A stretch of DNA of 64,000 bases from an uncultured Lachnospiraceae bacterium (lineage in GTDB: Bacteria > Bacillota > Clostridia > Lachnospirales > Lachnospiraceae): positions 1 to 64,000 of the forward strand of contig CATJTQ010000158.1 in NCBI GenBank assembly GCA_949743325.1, in the 5' to 3' direction. This document shows positions 1 to 8,322 of the stretch, in pieces (positions within the stretch are counted from its first letter, which is position 1; the number at the start of each line of letters is the position of its first letter). The notes beneath the pieces were generated by a model that saw only the letters and a list, made by a program, of their open reading frames with translations, did not search any database and was not told where the DNA came from. A program made the position numbers and the translations under genes.

Positions 1-161
1 AAAAGAGACGTATTCAGGAAAGCTTAAAGCCTGAATGTCCCAAATGCGGTTCAAAAAGTATAACGGCAGGGCAGAAGGGATATTCGCTGTTAACAGGGTT
101 TATTGGTTCTGATAAAACAGTTAACAGGTGCGCTTCCTGCGGTTATAAGTGGAAGCCTTAA
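1..161 (+). CDS. C-terminal end of a zinc-ribbon protein (partial)
   Basis: The frame is open from the left edge and stops with TAA at 159-161, leaving about 52 codons. Two CxxC knuckles (CPKC and CASC) lie about 34 residues apart, with a glycine-rich stretch (GFIGSDKT) between them and a final GYKWKP. This layout suits a small treble-clef or zinc-ribbon domain that binds one zinc ion. Short proteins of this type are frequent in Firmicutes prophages, and phage tail genes lie nearby, though on the opposite strand. The N-terminal part is outside the window, so the full protein and its role cannot be judged. Confidence 0.6.
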   Translation, partial: KRRIQESLKPECPKCGSKSITAGQKGYSLLTGFIGSDKTVNRCASCGYKWKP

Positions 162-761
162 TTTTTCCAAGCTGATTTTTCTTTTTTTAAAAATATATAC
201 AATTTAAGTGCTGCAGATAGAACTTGCTATGTTTTATCTGTATTTTTTTCTGTATAAATAAACAGCCTATTTTGCATATTATTTCACTTTTATTAGTTTT
301 ACCCACTTTCGTGAGGGTTGGACTGTATATCACAGCCGCATACAATTACGCCTGTATGCAGCCAAACCTTGTCAGTCTCTGGGGGCGCGGCATATTGGCT
401 GTGTCCAACTTAGCCGCTATCCCTGCTTTCAGCATAAGGATATCTGTCTGTTATTATCACTTATGCCTACCTATGGATTGCCCATTCCTTTTTATGCTTC
501 ATGGAAGTTATCTGTATTGATAAAGTCAGAAGCCATGTAAGTATAAAAGCATAAATTACACGTAGGCTCTCGCCATATGCATGCCGTATATGTTTTTTTC
601 CGCCTTTCGGCACCACTGCCATTTACCGTTTCCGGTTCTGTTTTGGAGTATATACAGCCTTTAGGGTTTCCAGCATATTCGGTTTTTGTAATCTTTTTAA
701 TTACAGGTATCCATCTTATTTTTAGTGGCTGATGCTCCCGTCCGTTAACTGCATGGCATTA
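162..761. other. 600-base stretch with no recognisable gene
   Basis: A 98-codon frame at 224-520 (+) has no ribosome binding site and a composition unlike a real protein. The minus strand has only very short frames, such as a 17-codon one near 620-680. The DNA is somewhat richer in G and C than its surroundings and lies just beyond the truncated tape measure gene. It may be decayed prophage sequence. No RNA gene or clear terminator was recognised. Confidence 0.5.
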
Positions 762-2345
762 TTATGCAGTCTTAGAGGGGTGGGCGCAGTACATTTCGCC
801 ACTGGAAACTGTACATTCACCAATACCTTTTTTATTCATTAAAAGCCCGCTTAACATGGCTATGCTTTTAAATGAACCTAATTTGCCTGTTATGTTGTCA
901 ATAACAGAAAGCAGGCTGTTAAGTGCATTTATTATTGAAGTTATGGCGTCAGAATCTGCAATATTACCTATTGTGTCAGTAAATGTATTGGAAAGTCTGT
1001 TAAGCGAGCCCTTCCATCCGTCTGCTGACAGCTGTGCCGCTTCTGTTAGAGTGCCTGTTCCTGACGCATAGTAATCTATCATCTTTTCATATGTGTCATA
1101 ATTATCAAGCAGGGCGTCCATTGCCTCGGCTGCCGCTTCATTATCTATAAAATTTAAAAAGTTTTCCCTGCGTACGTCCCCATCATTTAGTTTTGAATAT
1201 TCGACTGATAATTCCTTTAGTAACTGCATTGGGTCTTTTAGGGAAGTGACACCGTTCCTTGTATTAGTAAGCGATACATTAAGAGAGCTGCATGCCTCCT
1301 CAAACTTTGCTATGCCCTCAGCACTTATCCCGGCCTGTGAATCTTCTATCTGTCCCAAGCCAAGAAGTATGCTGTTAAAAGCTTGTGCAGTTTCAGGAGC
1401 TTCCATATGTGATGATGACATAATTACTGCAAGCGCTGCAGCTGCTTTATCTGCGCTGATGCCAAGTGAGGCAGCAGTGGAGCTGGCAGATGACATTCCT
1501 TCTGTAAGCTGTGCGATGTTTACCGAGCTGTTTTTGCTTATATTGTAAATACCGTCAAGATTTTCCTTTAGCTTTGCAGTTGAACCTCCAAGCTCATAAG
1601 CGTTGTCAGCGGCATTTATGTAACTGTTGGCAAGTTCTGATGTTATGCCTCCCACAGCCTGCATCGCAACTGAGAGTTCGGCAATTTCCTCCGGGTTTTC
1701 ATATCCTGAAAGTGAAGCTTGATGTACCTGGGATAGGTATTCATTTGAAGTAACCCCATACTTGCCAGCTGTTTTTGCTGCATTATCCGCTATGTCTTCA
1801 AGCTTTGAGCCGCTTAAGTTTTTGTCTGACATACTTATCTGTGTAAGCAGTGTATCAGTTTTCATCAGTTCTGATACAATTTCTTTTAATTGCGAAACAA
1901 CAATGCCTGAGGCAAATGTTTTGTAAACGCCTGAAAAAAACTTCTTTACAGATTCCCCAAGCTTTCCTGTCTCCTTTAGTGATTCATTTGTCTTGTCTAC
2001 TGATTTTTTAAGAGTGTCAGTATCCATCCGATTAAGCTGTGAGTCTGTTTTGTGAAGGCTTTTTATGTATTCTTCGTTTTCTGTCCTTGCCTTCTTTAAA
2101 AATTTAATATGTTCAGTTGTCTCTATTTTAGGTGTCTTTGTGTCTAAGGTGATTGTCTTAAGCTGGCTTTCAAGCGCCTTTATCTGTGAGTTTATTTTTT
2201 TTACGGTTGTCTCTGTGTCAAGGGCGCCTGACGCCATCACTTTTTTTAAGTTGTTCTGCAGTTTTTTTATGTCTGCATTTATCTGTGCCGCGGATTTCTG
2301 CTGATCTATACTTAAGACTATTTTAGTGTTCTGTGTATCTGCCAT
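762..2345 (-). CDS. Phage tail tape measure protein, TP901 type, C-terminally truncated
   Basis: Tape measure proteins set tail length in siphophages and myophages and help DNA entry. About 527 residues are encoded. An N-terminal coiled-coil-like segment (about 1-110) precedes the TP901-type core (about 120-380), with repeated alanine and serine-rich helices such as LSVAMQAVGG and ALAVIMSSS. The start chosen is ATG at 2345, ten bases after GGAGG; an upstream in-frame ATG at 2354 sits too close to that site. Family members usually exceed 700-1000 residues and continue through hydrophobic segments. Here the protein ends soon after GKLGSFKSIAMLSG in an atypical tail, suggesting truncation by deletion or frameshift. 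It lies downstream of the tail tube gene in normal tail order. Confidence 0.8.
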   Translation of the reverse strand: MADTQNTKIVLSIDQQKSAAQINADIKKLQNNLKKVMASGALDTETTVKKINSQIKALESQLKTITLDTKTPKIETTEHIKFLKKARTENEEYIKSLHKTDSQLNRMDTDTLKKSVDKTNESLKETGKLGESVKKFFSGVYKTFASGIVVSQLKEIVSELMKTDTLLTQISMSDKNLSGSKLEDIADNAAKTAGKYGVTSNEYLSQVHQASLSGYENPEEIAELSVAMQAVGGITSELANSYINAADNAYELGGSTAKLKENLDGIYNISKNSSVNIAQLTEGMSSASSTAASLGISADKAAAALAVIMSSSHMEAPETAQAFNSILLGLGQIEDSQAGISAEGIAKFEEACSSLNVSLTNTRNGVTSLKDPMQLLKELSVEYSKLNDGDVRRENFLNFIDNEAAAEAMDALLDNYDTYEKMIDYYASGTGTLTEAAQLSADGWKGSLNRLSNTFTDTIGNIADSDAITSIINALNSLLSVIDNITGKLGSFKSIAMLSGLLMNKKGIGECTVSSGEMYCAHPSKTA

Positions 2346-2350
2346 ACAAA

Positions 2351-2569
2351 TCATTCCTCCATTTTGCTATTTGCATTATGTATTGTCTCAGCAAGAGATT
2401 TTATAAACTGCTGTCTCAGATTATCATTTGGTGTTTCTTTAATTAATTTGTAAAGTTTTCGTATTATATCTGCTGTGTCCTTACGGCTTTCAACAGTTTT
2501 TATTAACGCTCCATAAAACATGCACTTTAGTTTCCATTCATTTCGTTTCATTTTAATATATGTAATCAT
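2351..2569 (-). CDS. Small protein in the tail assembly chaperone position
   Basis: A 72-residue, mostly helical, basic then acidic protein (MITYIKMKRNEWKLKC at the start). It has an excellent ribosome site, AGGAGG, eight bases before ATG. It sits between the tail tube gene and the tape measure gene, where siphophages normally encode the tail assembly chaperone that holds the tape measure protein during assembly. Its stop codon overlaps the tape measure ribosome site, which implies translational coupling. The function rests on position only; no sequence signature was recognised. Confidence 0.55.
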   Translation of the reverse strand: MITYIKMKRNEWKLKCMFYGALIKTVESRKDTADIIRKLYKLIKETPNDNLRQQFIKSLAETIHNANSKMEE

Positions 2570-2601
2570 TTTAATTCCTCCTAGTTTAATAGCTTATTCT
2601 C

Positions 2602-2767
2602 AAATGCGTTAAGAACATAACGCATTTGCCGGGAGGGCATATGTCCGCCCGGCAAAACAATTGTGTGATAATAGTTTAATATTATAGATGCAGCAGAAGA
2701 TATATTGGACTATATGTTTCCCACAGACAGCGAACCGGACAGATGTATTTGCGTCACTATCCGGTTC
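2602..2767. repeat. Cluster of inverted repeats between tail genes
   Basis: Three dyads fill the 250-base gap between two tail genes. AAATGCGTT (2602-2610) pairs with AACGCATTT (2619-2627). TTTGCCGGG (2625-2633) pairs with CCCGGCAAA (2648-2656). GAACCGGA (2732-2739) pairs with TCCGGTTC (2760-2767). The first two share bases 2625-2627, so they are mutually exclusive in part. No run of T follows in the minus-strand direction, so a standard terminator is not shown. They may be processing or attenuation structures between the abundant tube protein and later tail genes. Confidence 0.55.
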
Positions 2768-2819
2768 ATGCTGCGCTTTCTGACTGCTGCATAAGAATGT
2801 GCTGATATTAGAATATGTT

Positions 2820-3551
2820 TTATTCTTCAATCAGTATTAAGTCAAGGATATTATCTTCATCATCTGCCAATAAGTCGCAGGTGATTGTAATTGCTCCTGG
2901 CTCTCCATTGTTAGTGTATGACAAGCTCATTGTAGTCTGTGGGGCGCATTTTGCGGCAACAATCCTGTATGGAAGGACTTCGTCATTTTCTGTCTTCATT
3001 ATTGTGTCGCCGTAGACTGTGAAGTTCTTAGGGAAGCTTGTGGACTTAATATTGATTCTCTGTACATTGCCGCTAACCTCTTTCATATAGTAAACAATTA
3101 CTTTGCTGTCTGCATCTAAAGCATCTGTAAGGGTAACTGTCTGATTAGATACTGTGCATTTAAGTTCACTGCCGCAGTCATCATCTGCCGCATAGACAAA
3201 TACAGTACCTGATATAGGTGTTTCATCAAGTGTGATAGTTACACCATCAGCGTTAACAGCTTTTTCTTTTCTGGCAACGATTTCAGCAGAACTCTTAAGT
3301 TCTCCGCCTGTAATTAACTGCCAGAGTTTAACTGACTGTATCTGTGTTTCAATTGTGAGGGTTCCGCTTCTCTCACCTGAGAATTGGACGCGCTTTGGAT
3401 GTCCTTTGCCGCCGAAGGCGAAAACTGATTCACCTGTAAGCTCTGTTGTAGTTACATTTGCGAAATCCAGGTTAAGAAAAGGTTTCTTTGTGGCATAGTC
3501 AACGAAAATAAGATCGCAGACCTCCCTGTTAGCCATGTTTTGATTTGTCAT
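2820..3551 (-). CDS. Phage major tail (tube) protein
   Basis: A 243-residue, beta-rich protein. The N-terminal part (ANREVCDLIFVDYATKKPFL, then GGKGHPKRVQFSGERSGTL) resembles Firmicutes phage tail tube proteins that polymerise into the tube below the capsid. The second half looks like an Ig-like add-on, with acidic turns and alternating hydrophobic strands. The start ATG at 3551 has AGGAGG at a normal distance. It is the first gene of the minus-strand tail block and is followed by the chaperone-position ORF and the tape measure gene. No capsid, portal, terminase or lysis genes are present, so this is a remnant or domesticated fragment. Confidence 0.7.
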   Translation of the reverse strand: MTNQNMANREVCDLIFVDYATKKPFLNLDFANVTTTELTGESVFAFGGKGHPKRVQFSGERSGTLTIETQIQSVKLWQLITGGELKSSAEIVARKEKAVNADGVTITLDETPISGTVFVYAADDDCGSELKCTVSNQTVTLTDALDADSKVIVYYMKEVSGNVQRINIKSTSFPKNFTVYGDTIMKTENDEVLPYRIVAAKCAPQTTMSLSYTNNGEPGAITITCDLLADDEDNILDLILIEE

Positions 3552-3646
3552 AATATTTTCCTCCTAATAATATATTTTCCCCGAAGGGTAGTTTAGGGAC
3601 AAAAAGAATTAAATTTTCTTATGTTCCCTAGAAGACACAAAGATTC

Positions 3647-3706
3647 GTCCGTAATTTACGGACTATTTTGTAAAAGGCTGAAAAATTTCGTCCGTAATTT
3701 ACGGAC
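3647..3706. promoter_or_regulatory. Two identical palindromes, candidate repressor operators
   Basis: The 17-base sequence GTCCGTAATTTACGGAC occurs at 3647-3663 and again at 3690-3706. Each copy has two perfect 8-base arms around one central base. The flanks are also shared (TC before, TATTTT after), so about 25 bases are repeated. The centres are 43 bases apart, close to four helical turns, which favours cooperative binding of a dimeric regulator on one face of the DNA. They lie upstream of the minus-strand tail genes and of the decayed resistance genes on the plus strand. The cognate protein is not identified. Confidence 0.6.
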
Positions 3707-3888
3707 TATTTTATTGCCAGTAATAAAAGGGGACAATAGTTTTACAGTTGTCAATTTTCCTTAGGGACTTTAATTTGGAGCAATATATTAAATAGAAGGA
3801 ATTAGGTTAATATGATGTAGTAGATAATTGATTATTCCTAATTGAATTTATAAAAAATACATAGTATAATATCAGAAAAAAAGGGGAT

Positions 3889-4267
3889 AAAACAAATTTT
3901 CTCTCAAATGTAAAGCAACAAAATTATTCCTTTACATTTTCATTTGTTTATGCAGTAACAAAATGTGCAAATAAAATTGATGTTTTTCGCTGTCGTTTTA
4001 TTGAGACTAAGCCTGTTATATATAAAACTATCAATACATCATTTACATATTTCATCATTTCCGTTGGTGTCATTCACTCATATTTCTTATACGGAATCAG
4101 GTAAGAAGGATAATGCCGTTTCGTTGTTTGACTGGGGTAAGTTTTATGAAATCAATGATAAGATATTGATGCCTTTTTCAGTACAAGTGCATCATTCATT
4201 TGTTGACGGTTTACATATAGGGGTTTTGGCTGAAAAGTTACAATATTATTTAGATAATTTTGAGTAG
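3889..4267 (+). pseudogene. Chloramphenicol acetyltransferase, decayed
   Basis: Two reading frames together show CAT sequence. From about 3889 one frame reads YSFTFSFVYAVTKCANKIDV followed by a decayed FR..FIETKPVIY segment, matching the early core of CAT. Near 4040-4060 the homology jumps to another frame with ISSFPLVSFTHI, DWGKFYE and the catalytic signature VQVHHSFVDGLHIG (HHxxxDG). An intact CAT has roughly 40 more residues between these parts and an N-terminal region of about 50 residues, so there is an internal deletion with a frame change and 5' loss. The catalytic histidine motif survives but the gene should not make active enzyme. It lies 9 bases before a decayed methyltransferase. 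Confidence 0.8.
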
Positions 4268-4275
4268 GTGTATGT

Positions 4276-4941
4276 ATGGTTTATAAACAAGCTTTTTTAC
4301 CTGAAAAATATGATAATAACATAATACAAACAATGCCTTATTATGAAGAATATTTTAGGCAAATAACAGATATTGTAAATTAGTTTTTTAACATACCGAT
4401 AGCATGGTTAGATATAGGATGTGGAACTGGGAAAATGGCAGGCATAGCTGCTAAAAATTTTTATTTAAAGAATTTGACTTGTTGTGATATTTCGAGTCAA
4501 ATGTTAAGAATAGCGAAAGAACGTCTTAATTCTGTAAATGTTGATTTTAATAAAACGTCAATCCAAAATTTAAAAAATAGTTCAAATTTTGATGTAGTAA
4601 CAGCGATTTTGATAACTCATTACCTTAAATATGAAGAAAGAATGGTTGGTATTAGAAATTGTTATAAAGCCTTAAAAAAGAACGGTCTATTTTTTACAGT
4701 AGAAAATTTTGCGCCTGATAATGATATGATTAAATCGCTGTATATACAACGCTGGAAAAATTTTCAGCTAAGTAACAGAAAAGATGAGAATGAATGTCAA
4801 AAACATATACTTAGATATAATACTGAATATTTTCCAATAACTATTAATGAGCAGATACACTTACTAAAAAAATGCGGATTTGAGAATGTAGAAGTTTTCT
4901 GGTGTTCATATATGCAGGTAGGAATATTAGGGATAAAATAA
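4276..4941 (+). pseudogene. SAM-dependent methyltransferase with an internal TAG stop
   Basis: One frame runs from ATG at 4276 to the stop at 4939-4941, interrupted only by TAG at 4381-4383. The part before the stop (QTMPYYEEYFRQITDIVN) and the part after it (WLDIGCGTGKM, motif I for SAM binding; CDISSQMLRIAKERL; FDVVTAILITHYL) align with a class I methyltransferase of about 220 residues. The residue at the stop is probably a leucine in relatives, so one base change (TTG to TAG) would explain it. A shorter product could start at ATG 4435, but that start follows motif I. A read-through amber codon is not excluded, but decay of the adjacent CAT gene favours a pseudogene. Confidence 0.75.
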
Positions 4942-4972
4942 ATTAAAAAGGATTTCAGTGAACTTTTGTTTT

Positions 4973-5190
4973 TCATCGGGGGATAGTAGTTAATTCACTA
5001 ACTCTAAAACATTGATAATATTCTTTTAGTAAAATTTTTTCTTCTTTAAATCTGTATAGTAATGTTGATTTATCAATATCTTTGCTTACTTCCATAATAT
5101 CTCCTGGTTGGCAGTCAAGAAATGAACAGATGTCTTCAATTCCTATCGGATAAATACTATAAATGTTTATATAAAAGATTTGCTTAATTA
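4973..5190 (-). pseudogene. Fragment of an XRE-family (Cro/CI-type) regulator
   Basis: Reading the minus strand, a frame of about 70 codons contains IGIEDICSFLDCQPGDIMEV, which matches the end of the helix-turn-helix domain of small XRE regulators (the DCxPxDIME signature), followed by a lysine-rich tail ending at TGA (4973-4975). No start codon with a ribosome site and no first helices are present, so only the 3' part remains. Such regulators usually control the prophage or integrative element that carries them. Confidence 0.45.
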
Positions 5191-5252
5191 TATTTATATT
5201 TTTAAATATTTTTATAGTATATTTAACAAATTAAATATAATTATTAGGCATG

Positions 5253-5561
5253 TTAAGTTGTAAACAATTTTTTATTTACTTGCCGTATATAATATTTGGA
5301 TAAATTAGCCTTTATTTTAACATGTTCTGGACAGTTTATATTTTGGAACATTCCTTTGGAATAATTTTTTGTTTCAATATATTTTCTTTCAAAATTTACT
5401 CCTGTAATAAATTTTACTATTATATCTTCAGATGGAGAAGTGGTGCTTAAATATTCAAAAATAATATTTTCAGCTCCTTTAAATAGTCTTCTTATTGTGG
5501 CTGTATTTATATTTTCTTTTTCTGACAGCTGTTTAATTATATTTTCTTGTGTAATTATCAT
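5253..5561 (-). CDS. Small HU/IHF-like DNA-binding protein, tentative
   Basis: A 102-residue basic protein whose ATG overlaps the TGA of the RNA polymerase-like gene (ATGA), so the two are almost certainly translationally coupled. Two N-terminal helices (TQENIIKQLSEKENI, then TATIRRLFKGAENIIFEYL) are followed by a strand-rich middle and a C-terminal segment VKIKANLSKYYIRQVNKKL. That order resembles the HU/IHF fold, where the last part reads VxFKPGKxLKxxVN. The usual GxG and proline signatures of the DNA-binding arms are not clear. It could be an accessory subunit or nucleoid-like partner of the polymerase. The fold call is an inference. Confidence 0.45.
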   Translation of the reverse strand: MIITQENIIKQLSEKENINTATIRRLFKGAENIIFEYLSTTSPSEDIIVKFITGVNFERKYIETKNYSKGMFQNINCPEHVKIKANLSKYYIRQVNKKLFTT

Positions 5562-8215
5562 ATTAATTTTTGCCTCCTTCGCTGTTTTTTTATTCGTTCA
5601 TATTCTCTTTTGTGAATTTTCTGACAATTATTGCATCTGCATGTTCGTTTATTCATAATATCAATTTCAATCCATTCATCACAGTCAATGCATTGAATAT
5701 ATTTAGTTTTATTCACGTTGATATTTTTTTCTAAATTATCAATTATATACTGTCCATAGCAGAACCACAACAGCTGTTTATATCTTTTGCCGCCGCCATA
5801 TAGATATTCAACTAACATATCAGATACAACTCCATCAGTGTAGCCTAGTGCGGCAAATTCCTCTCGAAGTTTAGCGGCGGTGTATTTTAAATTGTCCTTT
5901 GATTCATCTTTTAAGCTAATCATATAACGATATTTAGTGTTTAGTTTATTATATAAATCTGCTGTTTCTTTACTGCAAATTATATTTTTGTCACACATCA
6001 ATTTGTGATATTCAATTTCCCCTATATCCATATTACGCATATTTATTGTCTTATTGGGAATAATATCATAAATTTTATTAACAAAGCTCTCATTTTTATC
6101 TTCTATTTGAGACTTTTCTTTATCTTTTGCATACTCAAAAAAAGCCGGAAGTTTTGAATTTGTATATTTTGATATTTGTTTTTTTACATTGTCAGGAAAT
6201 TCTGGTTTATATAGTGTTTTTGCATAATCTATTACAAAATTATTTTGACAGCAAAGTCTTTTTATACAGTCAATAGCTTCTTGCTTTTCGCTCTTGGAAC
6301 CTGTGATAAATACATTATCATTCCAAATTTTTGATATTTCATTACTGTACATGCCGATATTTCCGCCTGTAAAGGCGGCAATTAATCCATTATAAATATT
6401 TTCGCTGTTTAAAAGTGCAGGTTCAGCTTTTTTCATATTATAGTAGAGAGGAACAATATCTTTCATATTGCGCTCCGCAATTTTTACAAAATCTCTGTCA
6501 GCTACAACAAGAGATTTATCTCCATCTACATCATACATTAGCAGTTTGCTTATTAGATCGTGGGAGCTTGCATATAATCCATTAGTAGTAAACCATGCCG
6601 CAATTTTTTCTGATCGTTCATTATAGTTATGAAATGCAGTATTATTTCTTACGGCATGTTCTTTATATAAATGAGGGCTTCTTAGACAGTCAAGTTTGTC
6701 ATATTTTCTGTATAGACTGCAGAAAACTTCATTATTATTAAGAAGGCCTTGCGGGTTTTCTATATGTCCAAACCAGTATTCACATGCGGCATAGAAGTCA
6801 GGAAGAATAAAGGTATATTTACCTTTTATTTCAAGTTTTCCGCTTCGATATTTTTTTATAAGACTGTTTTTGAGGTCTCTGATTATATCTTTTGTATAAG
6901 TGTCGTTAATCAAAGACGGATATATTTTTACAGCCTTCTGGAAAGGAGTCATTTTCGTATTGTATGGTGTGACTCCAAGAATTTCCATAATTGTATCTTT
7001 GCAAGTACAAATATTATTGAGTCGTTCGCAAGAACTATGAGTAAGGAATTTTATTTCTTCATCTGTAATATCAGTTAGAGTTTGAAGCATCTGATAATTA
7101 ATTTTAGCATTTTTAATGCGGTCTTCTTCAATATTACATTTTCCTGCGCTGCACTTATATTTTTTAAAAAAGTATTTATACTCGTCCCATGAATTATAAT
7201 ATTTATACATTTTAAACTGGCTTTTTGTGAAAATGATTTCAATATTTTCATCAATAATGTTGTGTTTTTTTCCATATATATCAGAGATAACGGGAGATAA
7301 AGCGTTTACTTCAATAAATTTTCTAAAATCAAATACGCCTAACAGGCCTTTAATCCAAGGAGCACGAAACATAAAATTTTTTTCTGACACTGAAGGGAGC
7401 ATCATACCAGCACCGTCAGTGTGAGGGATAGGAATATAGTCAGATTTTCTTGTTATTGAATAGTCAGTTTCGTCTACAAAGTCAAATTTTCCGTATACAT
7501 TGGTCTCAAAATCATCAATTACAATTGATTTATCGATATTAAATTCTGTCCAGTTATCAGTTGCAGAATTGGATAATGCCAAATATGCAAGATGTTTATT
7601 TACATTATTGCCGCCCTTGGAGTTTATCTTATCAATTGTCAATCCGCACATAATTGTATCTTTTATTTTTTTCCATATGCTTTCTTTTATAAATACTGCT
7701 TTTTTAGTTCTAATTTGTCCTGCAGATGAAGTAATAAAAATATATTTTTCATTTTTAAATTTGAAACCATAATAAAGAATGTCTTTAAAAATATCAAAAT
7801 AATAAATTTGAACAATAATAAGAGCATCTGTAAGTACATTTTGAGAAATTCCAATTGTTCTGCTAAGAGCAGAATCAAATGCAGATATTATATCTGTACA
7901 GTTTAATTCTTCTTCTCTTAAAATGCGTGTATGATCTTTTCCTAAAGTTAAATTATTCTGAAAAAACTTATTGGCAAGTAAAGTGGTAAGTTTTTCTTTT
8001 GTCTCTTTTGCTTTTTTGTTTTTATATTTTAATAAATCTGTTAGTTTTGAATATTTGGATTTTGGGCACTCACTTTTTTTTAGCTCTTTAATTTTACTGC
8101 TTATATATTTGCATTCTTTGCGAAATGTACAGTACTTATCGTGTAAATATTTTTCCTTATTGCTGTAAAAATGGCTTGTGTCAGCCATATATAAATTATA
8201 TTGTTTATCAAGCAT
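5558..8215 (-). CDS. Single-subunit RNA polymerase of the RdRP/YonO-like double-psi beta-barrel class
   Basis: An 885-residue protein with the catalytic metal-binding motif D562-V-D-G-D566 in LMYDVDGDKSLVVAD, equivalent to DxDGD of eukaryotic RdRPs (QDE-1), phage YonO and the beta-prime subunit. Other blocks occur in the order typical of cellular RdRPs: HTDGAGMMLP (D267), RAPWIKGLLG (K289), CLRSPHLYKEHAVR about 40 residues before DVDGD, and GGNIGMYSNEISKIWN after it. The C-terminus has a four-cysteine knuckle (C842, C845, C861, C864) and a highly basic tail suited to nucleic acid binding. The start at 8215 has GGGAGG at good spacing. It is coupled to the HU-like gene downstream and diverges from a sigma-70-like gene across a LexA-type box. 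Whether its template is DNA or RNA cannot be read from sequence. Confidence 0.85.
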   Translation of the reverse strand: MLDKQYNLYMADTSHFYSNKEKYLHDKYCTFRKECKYISSKIKELKKSECPKSKYSKLTDLLKYKNKKAKETKEKLTTLLANKFFQNNLTLGKDHTRILREEELNCTDIISAFDSALSRTIGISQNVLTDALIIVQIYYFDIFKDILYYGFKFKNEKYIFITSSAGQIRTKKAVFIKESIWKKIKDTIMCGLTIDKINSKGGNNVNKHLAYLALSNSATDNWTEFNIDKSIVIDDFETNVYGKFDFVDETDYSITRKSDYIPIPHTDGAGMMLPSVSEKNFMFRAPWIKGLLGVFDFRKFIEVNALSPVISDIYGKKHNIIDENIEIIFTKSQFKMYKYYNSWDEYKYFFKKYKCSAGKCNIEEDRIKNAKINYQMLQTLTDITDEEIKFLTHSSCERLNNICTCKDTIMEILGVTPYNTKMTPFQKAVKIYPSLINDTYTKDIIRDLKNSLIKKYRSGKLEIKGKYTFILPDFYAACEYWFGHIENPQGLLNNNEVFCSLYRKYDKLDCLRSPHLYKEHAVRNNTAFHNYNERSEKIAAWFTTNGLYASSHDLISKLLMYDVDGDKSLVVADRDFVKIAERNMKDIVPLYYNMKKAEPALLNSENIYNGLIAAFTGGNIGMYSNEISKIWNDNVFITGSKSEKQEAIDCIKRLCCQNNFVIDYAKTLYKPEFPDNVKKQISKYTNSKLPAFFEYAKDKEKSQIEDKNESFVNKIYDIIPNKTINMRNMDIGEIEYHKLMCDKNIICSKETADLYNKLNTKYRYMISLKDESKDNLKYTAAKLREEFAALGYTDGVVSDMLVEYLYGGGKRYKQLLWFCYGQYIIDNLEKNINVNKTKYIQCIDCDEWIEIDIMNKRTCRCNNCQKIHKREYERIKKQRRRQKLI

Positions 8216-8299
8216 TTTAAAATCCTCCCATGTCTAAAATTTTTGGTTTAATATATAGTTCTCTATTTTATTGTTAAATGTTTTCAAATTGACAAATTA

Positions 8300-8313
8300 C
8301 GAACGTTAGTTCG
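8300..8313. promoter_or_regulatory. LexA (SOS) box between polymerase and sigma genes
   Basis: CGAACGTTAGTTCG is a perfect dyad with the GAAC-N4-GTTC core used by Gram-positive LexA (DinR). It ends nine bases upstream of the rightward -35 element at 8323. On the left it is four bases from a possible leftward -35 (TTGTCA, complement of 8290-8295) for the polymerase gene, so one repressor could control both directions. The four spacer bases deviate from the purine/pyrimidine preference of the Bacillus consensus. Confidence 0.7.
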
Positions 8314-8322
8314 GAAAAAGTG

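Noticed and set aside
224..520. 98-codon plus-strand frame near the left edge
   Set aside because: No ribosome site, odd composition (Cys, Leu and Ile rich) and no recognisable motif; treated as chance.
2609..2830. 73-codon minus-strand frame between tail genes
   Set aside because: It spans the hairpin cluster, overlaps the end of the tail tube gene and has no family features.
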